64,000 bases of DNA from Hypoxylon rubiginosum (taxonomy: Eukaryota > Ascomycota > Sordariomycetes > Xylariales > Hypoxylaceae), in the NCBI GenBank assembly GCA_902806565.1, contig CADCXA010000037.1, forward strand, positions 806,001 to 870,000, read 5' to 3'. The notes beneath the pieces were generated by a model. The model was not told the DNA's origin. It made no database searches and worked only from the letters and a program-made list of their open reading frames with translations. The translations under genes were made by a program, and so were the position numbers. Position 1 is the stretch's first letter. Each line of letters opens with the position of its first letter. Positions 1 to 11,432 of the stretch are shown here, one piece after another.

Positions 1-514
1 CTTCGTAACTTCGTAAGCCATTTGAGGCTGGCGGTGCTTGCATACATATATCCTATCCTTTAAGTGGAAAGGTTATGAAGGGCTCGACTCGCTGACTCGG
101 AAATCTGCAGACCCGTTAGCTGGGTCTGCAGGGTGTGGGCACACGATAGCCAAAGCTACCTAGCTTGCTGGCTTGGCAACAGTTGGTTTGTCGATGTTTA
201 CGGCCTGATCTAAGAAATGGATGACGTCAACGGTTAAGTCCGTGGAATGAAAGGTACCTGACTTGGGTACCTTAGTATCTGATCCATGCTACGGTTACAT
301 AGCGATCCATGCAACCACGCTCAGACCACATCTTTTTGCAACCGCCCGAAATCAAATCCATCTGCAGGTCCAGTTACCAATCAAGCTAAAGTAATACTTG
401 CCGGGTACCGTAAGCCTCGCCAGTTCTTCCCAAGGCTGAGGAGAACTCCTTCAGCCTTCTATAACCCGCATAAACAATAAACAATTCGAGACGAACGAGA
501 GCAGTTTATTCACG
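1..514. other. 5' flank of the kinase gene, no gene seen
   Basis: No convincing coding region. The last 100-200 bases are presumably the promoter and leader of the kinase that starts at 515. A short imperfect inverted repeat of GGTACC-type sequence lies near 255-271. I see nothing else that I can support. Confidence 0.5.
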
Positions 515-1821
515 ATGGCGGTATCTCCCCTCGTGATGCATCCTACGGATGCTCTGCAAAATCCTCGATCCGCATCATCACCCCTCAAGAACGCAAGTTC
601 AGCACAGGCATCATCCAACGGGACACCTTCAGCAGCACCCGTCGCGCCCAATGTATCCGCCGCCGCAGCAGCTCTCCCAGCTTCCATGGACCTTGCCGAA
701 CAGCTCAATGAGGAAGAGAAGCGCAAATATGTCAAGGGTTCGTCCTTTAATGTCCGATATTAACTTGGTCTCGTCACTATTTACTAACACTCTATCCCTT
801 CAAAGGCAAGAAGCTCGGTGAAGGTACCTACGCGAACGTCTATCTGGGATTCATGAAGAGCGACCGATCAAAACAGATAGCTATCAAGAAGATCAAGGTA
901 CAAAAGGAGTTCAACGAAGGAATGGCACCTGATGCTGTTCGCGAAATCAAACATCTACAGGAACTATCCCACCCCAACATCATAACCCTATATTCCGTAT
1001 TCTCTTCTAAAGATCAGAACCTCAACCTCGTCTTGGAGTACCTTCCTCTGGGCGACTTGGAAATGCTTATTCGCGATACCGAAAACGTACGATACGGCGC
1101 GGCCGACATAAAAGCGTGGATGGGCATGCTTACAAGGGCTGTGTGGTTTTGCCACGAGAACTTCGTGTTGCATCGCGATATCAAGCCGAACAACTTGCTC
1201 ATTGCAGCCGATGGAGAGGTGAAGCTAGCAGATTTCGGTTTGGCCCGAAGCTTCTCGGATCCATACAAGATTATGACGTCGAATGTCATCACTAGGTGGT
1301 ACAGACCTCCCGAGTTGCTGTTCGGGGCCAAGCACTACTCAGGTGCAGTGGATATATGGTCGGTTGGTCTCGTATTTGCGGAGCTGGTCATAAGAACGCC
1401 TTTTATCGCCGGGAATACCGAGATGCAACAGATCAATCTCATCTGCCAGGCCGTCGGCACGCCCACGGAGGACAATTGGCCCGGCGTCACCAAGCTGCCG
1501 GAGTATACCGTAGAGAAAGAGGTCCATCCGGTTCGAAGAAAAGATTACTACATGCAGATCTTTCCTACAATCGGTCCCGAGGGCGCTGATCTCCTGATGA
1601 GAACATTGATTCTCGACCCGAAGAAACGAATTACAGCTTTGGATATGCTGAAGCACGAGTGGTGGCACAAGGATCCCAAGCCTACACGCAAGCAGGACCT
1701 ACCCAAGAAGTCTGGCGGACAAGAAAGAATGGGCGCCGATTTGAAGAGAAGACCTGGTGTAGTTGACGACGAGAAGACTAGCAAAGTTGCTCGCAAACTG
1801 GATTTCGGCGCAACAAAATAG
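515..1821 (+). CDS. KIN28: CDK7/Kin28-type cyclin-dependent kinase (TFIIH kinase)
   Basis: Two exons, 515-737 and 806-1821, give a 412-residue protein. The 68 bp intron has donor GTTCGT, branch CTAAC near 784 and acceptor AAAG. The join restores the glycine loop LGEGTYANVYLG at about residues 79-90. Visible kinase landmarks are the ATP-binding lysine in AIKKIK (about K102), HRDIKPNN (catalytic Asp about 199), DFG (Asp about 217) and the T-loop MTSNVITRWYRPPELLFG, with a candidate phospho-threonine at about 232. The T-loop and the following AKHYSGAVDIWSVG stretch match Kin28/CDK7 better than other CDKs. In that family the kinase works in TFIIH with a cyclin H partner, phosphorylating the RNA polymerase II C-terminal domain and sometimes activating other CDKs. 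A 70-residue Ala/Ser/Pro-rich N-terminal extension precedes the kinase fold. The C-terminal tail is basic. The start is the first ATG of the open frame. Confidence 0.93.
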
Positions 1822-2031
1822 GGGGATTTATCTAGCTAAATGAGGTTATGATACGTGGATGTGCGGCGTTTTAGGAGTTCAGAGAGATAATGGATAAGGC
1901 ACCATAGGTGTGGCATTCGTCTACGGATGGGACGCGTAAAGAGATATCAGCATTCTTAAAAGTTACAATGCAGAAATCGTGAATATAGTACATAAGAGTA
2001 CATTGACACCCTTTTTGGCTTGCATCGTCTA

Positions 2032-2902
2032 CTACAACTCGCCTCGTTCTCTCATCTCCCGCCGCTCGGCAATACGCTTCTTGTAGCGGACTTCTGTCCT
2101 CCTCCTCTCACCACCGTCGATCTTGTGGCCCCGGCGGTCCTCCCACATGCCCTCCGTAATCGCGATCCGGGCGCCCTCGCCGCTCTTCAGCGGGAGCGCG
2201 TACGGCCCGACGATTGTCTTGGCGCCCTGGACCTTGAACCCGCGGACCCTGGAGAGCTCGTCGGGAGCGCACTCCTTGACAGAGCGGCCGGCGGGCACGT
2301 TGACGACGTACTTGCGGGGGCGGGCGGCGTCGCGGTCCGACGACGCCTCGAAGATCCGGAGGTCGGCCCAGCCGCCGTCCTCGACGTGCCGCAGGTCGCC
2401 GCCGACGCCGAACTGGCCCTGCCGGAACCGCTGGCGCCACTGCAGCAGGTACCGGCGCGCGCGGGGGGGCTCGACGCCGAGCTCCCGCATCTGGTCCGAC
2501 GTCAGCGAGAAGAGCGCGTCCCACGTCGGGAACTTGGAGGCGTGCTGCCGCAGGCCGCGGCCGATGACCGTGAGGAAGGTGGGCACGTCGGGGACGAAGG
2601 GGGTCGGGGACGGGATCGTCGGGGGTGGTGGCGGTGGGCTAGAAGAAGAAGAAGAGGTCGTCGTCGATGAGTTTGATCGGATCGCTGATGCCGCAGCAGC
2701 TGCAGCGGCCGCGCATGGTTGGAAGGCTGTTCGGCTACTGCTGCTGCTGACGATTGGCGTCGTCAAGGCGGTGCGCAATTGCTGCGGTCTTAGAAGGGAC
2801 TGCAGAAATCATTGTTTAGCGACGGGCTTTATATACATATAAAATAAAATAAAGGAAAGCCTCCTGGATGGCATGACTCTTACTCACCTTTATGCGCACC
2901 AT
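2032..2902 (-). CDS. FYV4: Mitochondrial small ribosomal subunit protein mS41 (Fyv4, IGR domain)
   Basis: Two exons on the minus strand, 2888-2902 and 2032-2799, encode 260 residues. The first coding exon is only 15 nt (MVRIK). The 88 bp intron has donor GTGAGT, a GCTAAAC branch and acceptor CTGCAG. The large open frame itself lacks an ATG at its apparent start (it begins at TTG), which is why the upstream mini-exon is needed. An Ala/Ser/Pro-rich presequence suits mitochondrial import. The IGR motif follows at about residues 75-96 (VPDVPTFLTVIGRGL), the signature of the Fyv4/mS41 family of the mitoribosome small subunit. The remainder is basic and ends in a charged helix. The opposite strand carries a long GC-rich open frame that is a shadow. 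It is convergent with the kinase gene, with only about 210 bp between stops. Confidence 0.88.
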
Positions 2903-3569
2903 TGCGATTGTAAAACTATGTAGCAAGCCTCGCTATTCTAGATTGCTATCCGTCAAACGGATTCAGGTAGCTGGGAGAAAAGATTATATGAATGGAACTC
3001 CACGGTCGTAAATACATATACGTATCTTGCCCGTCAATTGCAACGACTAGAGCTTCAACTCCACGCACCACCAGAAAATTCAATGGGGAAGTCGGTAAAG
3101 GAAATTTGTAGACTCCGATAAGTACATGTTCTATGTACCCTCGTCGATCCTTCTAATTCGGCTTGGTAAAAGTGTGGGGTTATGGGTTTAGCGGGAGCCG
3201 TGAACATGAGTCAAATTAGTGGAGCTTAGCTCTTATCAGATAACGTAATGCTGTGCAGCTGTGCCCCTCGACGCGGCAACCTTTACGTCTTTTTACGCGG
3301 CAACCTTTACGTTTACGTCTTTACCACTTTACGTCTTTACGTCTCTTACACTTGCCTATCAACACTTGCCTATCAACACTTGCCTATCAACACTTGCCCG
3401 AGTACAGTCTTACGATTTCATCGAGCTGTGCACCTGCAGATGGGGTTTATTCCCCGTAATGGCATCTAGTTCGTCCGCATACATCAATCAAAAAACGTCA
3501 TCACTTCTTTAGCATAGCTTCATCAGCTAGCGACTGACAAGGATCTAAGCTGCCGTCACATCTTCCACC
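2903..3569. promoter_or_regulatory. Divergent intergenic region between mS41 and the Irc20-like gene
   Basis: This stretch has no gene. It contains a cluster of TTTACGTC-like words at about 3277-3340, followed directly by a short tandem repeat (see the repeat entry). Both neighbouring genes are transcribed away from it, so it should hold both promoters. Confidence 0.5.
3281..3405 (+). repeat. TTTACGTC word cluster plus 16-bp tandem repeat
   Basis: TTTACGT/TTTACGTC-type words occur at least five times between about 3281 and 3342. They are followed by three full copies and one partial copy of a 16-bp unit, ACACTTGCCTATCAAC, at about 3349-3398. The array lies about 170-290 bp upstream of the Irc20-like start codon. 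Confidence 0.8.
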
Positions 3570-6500
3570 ATGAGCCGCCCAGCCCTACCCTCGTCTTACA
3601 AAACGACGGTCAACCGTCGGAAGGGTCCTACGCTAGTCACGCGCGCACAGCCAGACGGTACGTACTACCGAATTTATACTCGTAAGGAAAGAAAGAAAGA
3701 AATATTAATTTCCAACAGACCCCCTCCCTGAGGATTTTCTCAGTTTCTTGGTCGCGCTTCCACCCGACCCTCCCTCCCGCAATGCGACTGAACGTGTTAA
3801 GAAACGAGCCCGCATCCAAGATGTCGAAACAATTCTTATCGCAAGGGAAACCCTCACTCTTGCCAGACCAATTCAGTCCGATGTTCCTATTGCAGAGCCT
3901 ACATTGTTGCGAACCAATATCCATCAGTATCTAAAGCTACGATATGATGAAGTGTACCACGCCCTAGCTATTTCCTCCAAAGGCTCCATCTATGGCGCTT
4001 TCAAATCGAAACTCGAGCTGGGTCGCCTGAAGCTGACTAAGAGTACATTGACGATATTAAATGTATTAAGCCGAAGTCGAGACGTTGACAGTGACGAGGG
4101 TGCGCTCTGGGCAAGGGTCGCGATTGATTTGGAGAGAGAAAATCAGGACTATTTACGACTCTCCTTCGAGCTGAATTGGAACAGTTCATCTCCGTATTCC
4201 TTCCGAACCACCTCACAACGTACTCTCAGCCAGGAAGTCCTAGATACCTTCTTCAAAAGCAACACGCGGGTATTAGATTCCACCAACGAGAACGATAGGC
4301 TATCTCCTCGTGCTTTCTCCGATGCAGCATTCACCCCAGAGAAAGATCACACCGGCTTCTCGACCCTCTCAGTTCCAAGACTAACCTCTAGCCTGTTTCC
4401 TTTCCAGCGTAGAGCTCTACAGTGGCTTTTGAATAGGGAGGGCGTTAGATGGAGCGATCGTAGTCCAAATGGTGCACCTGGTTTAGAGCCGCTATCTCCG
4501 TCATCGACCACCGACCTTCCACTGTCTTTCAGTGCGACGAAAGATGCAGACTCGAAATTGGTCTACGTTAGCCGCCTCTATCATGTCGTAACCAGGGATC
4601 CCACCCCGTTCAGTACGAACAAGACCGAATTCAAAGGTGGGATCCTTGCCGAGGAAATGGGTTTAGGCAAGACAGTCGAGATGATTTCCCTCATCTGCAT
4701 CCATACGCGTGATAATATTTCGAGCCTAAACGATGATGCGACTCAGAAACAGCGTCCTAGTGGTGCAACCTTAATCGCCACGCCCTCTACACTCAAAAGC
4801 CAATGGGTTTCGGAATTTAGCAAGCACGCACCGCATCTGAAAGTGATGGTGTATGAGGGCTTAAAGAAGTTAGGCAAAGCCGAAGACGAAGAGGAATTAG
4901 TCTCGGGACTAGCAGAACAGGACGTTGTTATTACCACCTATAACGTTCTCCAATCTGAAATCCACTATGCCCTGGAACCACCGAATCGATCTATGCGACA
5001 CGAGAGAAGATACCACCGTTACAAATCCCCGTTAACGCAGATTTCATGGTGGAGGGTATGCTTAGACGAGGCTCAGCAAATCGAAAGTGGCGTTACCTAT
5101 GCCGCAAAGGTTGCGAGGTTGATACCCCGTGTCAATGCGTGGGGAATTACGGGCACGCCGGTTAAGGAGGATATCAAAGACCTGTGGGGCTTGCTGCTAT
5201 TCCTTCGCTATGAGCCTTTCGCTTCATCCACGGCCATATGGGAAGGGCTGGTCACATTACATAAAGACTTGTTCAACCCCCTTTTCAACCGTATTTCTCT
5301 TCGGCACACGAAGCGCGCTGTTCGTGATGAGTTGACACTACCTCCTCAGAAACGCTACGTCATAACCATGCCCTTCACAGCGGTTGAGGAGCAGCATTAT
5401 CAGACGCAGTTCAAGGGGTTGGTGAACAGGGCTAGTTTTAGCGAGAATGGGGCGCCAATGCGAGAAGGCTGGGATTCCGAGCACCCACATGCAATAAATT
5501 CGATGAGGCGTGCCCTTGCTCAGCTGAGGCAGTCAATACTGCATCCGTCGCTTGGATCTGACCCATTTCTTCGTTCAGGGAACCCAAAAGGCAAAGCCCT
5601 ACGAACAGTCGACGAGGTCTTAGATGCAATGATTGAGCAATCCGAGTCTTCCATAAAGACGGACCAGCGGTCCAACTTATTGTCTAAGCTAGAAAGAGGC
5701 CAAATTTTAGCTAATACGTCTAGACTAGATCAGGCGATTACGACTTGGCAAGAAGTTCTAGATGAAGTCATGGTTGCCGAAGAAGAATGCAGGACTCAAC
5801 TGCAAGTCGAGATAGAAAAAGCCAAACAAGTGAGTCCTGATCTTGATCTGGAAGATGGCAAAGATGGCGATTCCCAGGCTGAAGACCCTGACACGGAAAA
5901 CGTCTCGAGCCGTGTTGGCGAATGTCGACGTCAGCTTCGATCGATTCTAGACCTTCACCACAGGGCCCATTTCTTCTTAGCCAGCGCCTATTTCGAGCTT
6001 AAATCCGACGCAGAAAACGTAGAACCTGACTCCGACAAATTCAAGTCGTTGGAAGAGAAGGAAGTCTCCGGCTACGATGCTGCGAAGGGTATCAGAAGGG
6101 AAATACTGCATGAGACTCGCGGGAAAGCTTTGTCCTGTATAGGGGCTGTTCGAGATAAAACAGCATCCCATTCATTCGTAGAGGTTCCTGAAATCAAGTG
6201 GACCTCTTTCCACGGTATAGAAAGCATGCGAGTCCTGGGTACCTTCGAAGTCCTAGGTGAGTCTCTTAATCGACAAGCAGAACTCATCGATGAATGGCGA
6301 GAATCTATTATCCAGTTGCTAGTTCGGCCCCTTCTAGATGATGACGAAGCAGAGACGACAGGTGAGGAATACGCAGACTCGACACAAATCCAGGACGACC
6401 TAATGGTGTATACGTTGGCTTTACGAGGCGTCATCGCAGACCGACACTATGCGCTTTCTGGCTTAAAGAACGAGAGAGTTAAGTACGAGACTCGAGTCGC

Positions 6501-8072
6501 AGAGAGACAAGCAGAAATCGGCAAAGGTCATGCCCCAGAGAAGGTCCTTGAATTGTTCCGAAGACGCCAGCAGTCGAAGCCATCGCCCGACGGGTTTTCG
6601 TTTCGAAGCATCATTCAAGAGCTCCGGGAGTTATCCTCGAAACTCCGCTCCGAGATTGGTCTGGGAAGTAGTCGAGCGAAGGTGGAGCTGGAGATCGTGG
6701 AGAAACAGCTTCGGCTTGCACAGGAGCAGAGCAGCGCACAGACCAAGGCCGTAACGGGGTTGGAACGAGAATTAGATGCTTTCACGACCACCGTGAATGC
6801 TCGCGTAGTGTACTACCGTCAACTGCAAGCGGTTTCCGATACTGTCGTTCCGCTTGACATGGAGGAAGTCGGTGATGCCGACTCTGCACTGAAGAAACGA
6901 CTAGCGAGCGAGCAGAATCTACAAAAGAAGATTGCTACGGCACAGCCTAATCATCGCTATCGTAAGCTTTCTCCTTGATCGGGATGCTAGTTTGAACTAC
7001 ACTAACTTGTTTCGCAGTTCTTCACCTAAAAGAAGAAGGCTCGAATGCGGATAACTGCACCATTTGCCACACCTCTTTCACTTTGGGGGTTCTCACCATC
7101 TGCGGCCACCAGTTCTGTAAGGGGTGTATCACATTGTGGTTCCAGACAAGCCACACCTGTCCTATGTGCAAGAAAGCACTCACGCTGGCCAACCTTCACG
7201 ACATAACGCTCAAGAAAAAGGAGTTGAGGATACACCAGGAGGATCTGCAAGTATCAGAGCAGTCGCGAATGCCCACTAATAAGTCAAAGAGCTTTGGGAT
7301 CTATTCCCAATTCAGTAGCGACAAGCTGGAGGCCATCAAGAGTATCGATCTGCATGGACCGTCGTTCGCTACGAAGATTGACACTCTCGCTAGACACTTA
7401 CTGTGGTTGCGCGTGGAAGACCCAGGCGCCAAGTCTGTGATTTTCTCCCAATTCAGGGGCTTTTTCGATGTGCTCAGTCGAGCCTTCAATCAATATGGCA
7501 TCGGATATACTTCCTTCAAGATGAAGGATGGCATCAGGAAATTCAAGGAAGATGCAGCTATCGAATGCTTCCTCATGGATGCCAGAGCGCATGCTAGCGG
7601 TCTCAATCTCGTCAACGCAAGCCACGTGTTCTTGTGCGAGCCCCTTCTCAATACGGCACTAGAACTACAGGCCATCGCCCGAGTAGATCGAATCGGACAA
7701 GAGCACGAGACGACGGTATGGCTCTATCTGATCGACGGCACGGTCGAAGAGTCTATCTACAACCTGTCAGTCCAACGACGCCTGGAACACCTACGCAAGA
7801 ATACGAAGGGCAAAACGAAAGAGTCCACACCAGATGTGTCATACCTCAGCTTGGAGGCGGCAAACTCGGTAGAGCTCGAGGAGGCAGGCACCGTGTCCAA
7901 GCTGATGAGTAAGGATCAGACGCTTGGAGAGGTTGTCGACAACAATGATCTCTGGCAGTGCCTATTCGGTCATGTGGCCAAAGCCACCGCGTCTACAGAC
8001 GACAGGCTTAATGATCCTAACGTCGTGCGTTTCCTTGCTGGTGAAGCCGCGGAGACGAGAAGAGCGAGTTAG
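3570..8072 (+). CDS. IRC20: SNF2-family helicase with inserted RING finger (Irc20/SHPRH-type E3 ubiquitin ligase)
   Basis: Three exons, 3570-3657, 3719-6961 and 7018-8072, encode 1461 residues. Intron 1 is 61 bp (donor GTACGT, acceptor CAACAG). Intron 2 is 56 bp (donor GTAAGC, branch ACTAAC, acceptor CGCAG). The join at intron 2 restores the RING finger. Domains in order: SNF2 ATPase with Walker A GILAEEMGLGKT (about residue 337) and Walker B DEAQ (about 479); a long charged, partly coiled linker of roughly 450 residues; a C3HC4 RING starting at CTIC (residue 1124) with CGHQFCKGC and CPMC; then the second helicase lobe with GLNLVNA and ARVDRIGQ (motif VI). A RING embedded between the helicase lobes is diagnostic of the Irc20/SHPRH branch, which couples DNA translocation to ubiquitin ligation in recombination or replication-fork repair. 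I see no PHD or H15 domain of the kind found in animal SHPRH, so it is closer to Irc20. The start is the first ATG, in the upstream 88-nt exon. Confidence 0.92.
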
Positions 8073-8529
8073 GAAACTGTTGGCAAGTTTCCTCCCTCCA
8101 CACACGAATTCGATGTACGACGACCTCGGTACATAGTGACACCAACAACTTTTCTGGGGTGGCATGCGGATGCAGAGGGATATGCATCGCTGTATACGTA
8201 CAATAAGCCATATTCGCGGCTGTCCTCTTCCTGCATATAATAGGATTCGGGGAGACGTATTTTCAGGGGTGGAGGGGGGTGGTTTGATGCAAGCAAGGAG
8301 TAAGGTGTTTTGAATTGTGTAACGATACCACTGTGATTGATGATTGGCATGCTGGGGTACTACGAACTGCGAATTTTGCAAGAGAGGAGAGGGAATTACG
8401 ATGCTTGGGAGAAGACGACGCGTCTACTTCCAAGGATTGCATTCCAAGAGAACACAATACGTAAGCTGATGGCCCGTATTTTCTAGTTCTCCTGTAAGCA
8501 GGGAGTTGAATGAGGTCAAACCGCCTGAT

Positions 8530-8539
8530 TACCTAGGTA
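8530..8539. repeat. TACCTAGGTA palindrome, copy 1
   Basis: An exact 10-bp palindrome in intergenic DNA. Seven more copies are listed under the findings. Confidence 0.85.
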
Positions 8540-8995
8540 GTCAGGGAAATCGGCAAGACAGACGAACGTTTAATGAGTGACACGTCACGTTGCATGTACC
8601 TAGGCTATAAAATTCACTGGGAAGGCTATTAGGAACCGAAGAAAAGATGAGGGGACTCGCCAAATCCCTTCCTCTTCTTCTTCTTTTTCTTCTTGCTCTT
8701 CCCGGTTTTCCCGGCCAAGTCATTCTTAATCTGACGTGCTTTTATCAATCTTATTTTGGTACTACCAACTAAGGTCGTCGGCGATGGTGGGTGTTTCGTA
8801 TATATCAAGATGGACCGAAGATAGGAGGGTTGCAGCACAAAATAGTACTGATGCTTAATTATAGGACCACGCGAGGACCACGCGAAACCACCACCACGTT
8901 GTCCGGCCCGCCTGCGTATGTCTCGGGAGTGTCTAAGACAGAGTAGAGTAGTAAGGGGGGGTTACTAGTATTACATACATACACACATGGGATGG

Positions 8996-9019
8996 CATGG
9001 ATGGATGGATGGATGGATG
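8996..9019. repeat. (ATGG)n microsatellite
   Basis: Direct reading shows consecutive GGATGGATGGATGG units in an intergenic region. Confidence 0.9.
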
Positions 9020-9322
9020 ATAACGAAAAGAGAGAAAAATAGGGGTCTCTCTAGCGCTGCTGAAAAAGGACCAAGACATGAGGGCGCGCAGGAGGATGAC
9101 TAAATTACGACGTACCAGTTTGCATTTTGTCGTGCCTGCCCGTCTGCCCGTTCACGTACGTATGTAAGGCATACATATATATGCTGTGTTACTACTACGT
9201 ATTAATATAATATAGGCAGGCTGACGGATGGGGAGGTGGGGAGGATGGAGATGGAATGGAGGATGCAATAAGGTATGTTGTCGATCAACCGTCCACGTTT
9301 CAGCTCCGAACGCCGATCGCTT

Positions 9323-9343
9323 CCTGTCTGTCTGTCTGTCTGT
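9323..9343. repeat. (GTCT)n microsatellite
   Basis: Four to five consecutive CTGT/GTCT units are visible in an intergenic region. Confidence 0.9.
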
Positions 9344-10796
9344 CAAAGCTGCCAGAGTCGCAGGTCGGATGGCCGATCTTTGGGGGAGCCAGCCCTAATC
9401 TCGTCGTCGAATCAGATCCGCAGCACAGGGGAAATAAGGTGTGGTAGGTATGTATGCGTGGTCCGCCTATGAGAATGCAGAGGGGGCTTCCGGTCGAGAG
9501 GTTTGGCGTACCTGAGTCCTGATACAGTAGGTAGTACTCCGGTGTTTTGTTCTGCTGATATTCTAGAAGCCTGCCTAAACGGAAATTCCCACGTGGCGGC
9601 CCGGAGGATTCTGTTCATCTTCTCTTTTGCACGTTTCGCTCCTACCCTCCTTTATTATATAAGACAACCATCTCATTTTCTAGTCTCTAGCTATACACCC
9701 CCACCCCTTTTTGACATTCTTTAATTGATAGACCGAGGCAACTTCTTGGTGTTGTTTCGTTAGTTTGACGTCGTGGCTTTTTTTATTGCAGCTGGCTTGC
9801 CGCAACGCGTGGTAGGGCTGACGAGGCTTTGAGCCAAAAAAACCCCCCCCCAAAAACCACCCGATTTAACCGACTCAGTTGACCGAACCTTAGTCTTACA
9901 GTTCTATTATGACGGCATTTTGCCCAGCCTTTCTCTTGGCTGAAAGCTGCTTTCGACGTCGCACAGAAAGGAGGCTCAAGCGAAGAAGAGAGAGAGAGGG
10001 AACGCCCCCGGCCTTTGCAAGCCGGCCGCCTCATCCATCCATCCATCCATCTACACGACCTTGACCTCATACACACACCGCAAGTTCCTCATCGCTAAGA
10101 GAAAGATCCCTCCTTATGATGTCGTGTAAAGTATTGGCATTCTCTTGTCATGCATTTTTTTTTCGTCATTTCGTTGATTTAAAACGAAGGAGCGGAATTC
10201 CATGGAACGGGCATAAGAGACTCGAATAGGTAGCAATTTTCGAGCATAGGAAGCAAGAGACAAGTAACTAACTACCAGGTAATTAATAAGAAGGATGGAT
10301 TACTAAGGTGGGTATTCTATATCGAAAAAAGATGGGGAAAATGAAAATAAAATGGTAATACATCATACTCGAATCGTAAGAGAGACGAGAGAGAAATTCA
10401 AGTCTAGTGAAAACAGCAAAATGGCGCCATTCCAAAGAACAAAGCCTCCTATCCCATTGCCCCCTTTCTTTCGTTACGTTAAGTCTTAAAGTTCGTCACC
10501 ACGTTTTCCATTTCGTAGCCCAGCCAAACGGGGAAAAGTCGGTTCAACATAGGACCTGTCAGCAACTTCGGAGTTTTGATTCGTGGTAGATCTTGACCCC
10601 TTTCGAGCTTTGGGCGGGAACAAGACTAGGAAGAGCCAAGGGCAAAAGGATAAGACAACGAAAGAAGAAAAGAAAAAATGGGGGCTAGATTTCCCTTTCC
10701 TCCCGCGTCCTAGCTCCATATCGACCTTCGGTTCGCTCTCCTTGTGGTTATGTCGCCACCCTTATCACCCCTTTTTTTCTTTTTTTCTTTCGTCCT

Positions 10797-11432
10797 TTAC
10801 GCCTGGTGGTGGGAACTATGCCCATGCCCATGCTCATACCCATTACTTGCATCGGGGTCGTAGTAATAGGATAGGTCCTGATAGGAGAAATCATCCTCCC
10901 CGCTGCTGTTGGTATTGGCGCTGTAGCACGCTGTCTGGCGTGGCAGGTAAGGGCCGGACGTTGCGTAGTACTGCGGCGCGTCGCCGTAGTCCCCTCCGTT
11001 CCCACTTCCGTTCGCGCTGCCCTTCCTGCTCTCCGTTTCGTGGCCTCGAGCAAGTACGTGCTTCATGCTTAGGCTACCCCACGGAAGTCCCGAGAGGCTC
11101 AGGTCTTCGTCCGCCGCGAGCTCGTCCGTGGAAGGAAGGCGGTAGCTGCTGTCCGCGTGCTCTAGATCGCGTGACTCTCGCTCCGCCTTCTCTTTCTGCT
11201 CTTTGGCCTTCTCTCCTGTTCATAACATAGTCAGCCTTGCTTTCTCGGCTTGTCATTGTGTCATGTCGTCTTGCATACGAAATTTGCGCTGCGCAAGCCG
11301 ATTTTGGATGCGCCTCCTCTCCTCAGGTTCCGTAACATCAGTCCAGTCGTCCGTCGTAGGTTTGGACCTAGGCCTCGACTGCTTCTTAGCATTTGTCTCG
11401 GGCTGTTTCTTAGATGAACGTGAGGTCATCAT
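10797..11432 (-). CDS. Short fungal bZIP-type transcription factor (YAP/Pap1-like basic region)
   Basis: Two exons, 11279-11432 and 10797-11215, encode 190 residues. The 63 bp intron (donor GTATGC, branch GCTGAC, acceptor AACAG) interrupts the arginine that ends the basic region, and splicing restores ERRRIQNRLAQRKFR followed by EKAKEQKEKAE. The NRLAQRKFR core is the NxxAQxxFR signature of the fungal YAP/Pap1 class of DNA-contacting basic regions. No leucine heptad is visible after it: the next 30 residues are charged and lack leucine at the expected spacing, so dimerisation may be weak or unusual. A Gly/Ser/Tyr-rich middle and a His-rich tail (GYEHGHGHSSHH) follow. Two ATGs are adjacent at 11432 and 11429; I used the first. 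The upstream non-coding region is 4.4 kb. Target genes cannot be inferred. Confidence 0.8.

Larger units (their letters stand above)
8073..10796. other. 2.7 kb intergenic region, no gene seen
   Basis: It separates the 3' ends of the Irc20-like gene (+) and the bZIP gene (-), so both 3' UTRs should lie here. It contains simple repeats (ATGG units at about 8996-9019, GTCT units at about 9323-9343, CATC units at about 10030-10050), homopolymer tracts, and one copy of the TACCTAGGTA palindrome at 8530-8539. Short open frames here show no recognisable protein and no consistent splice structure. Confidence 0.5.

Noticed and set aside
2020..2670. Long plus-strand open frame (216 codons)
   Set aside because: It is antisense to mS41 and its composition reflects GC-rich codon bias; mS41 has a recognisable IGR motif and splice structure.
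10583..11230. 215-codon plus-strand open frame
   Set aside because: Antisense to the bZIP gene and made of low-complexity Ser/Arg/Pro; no family resemblance.
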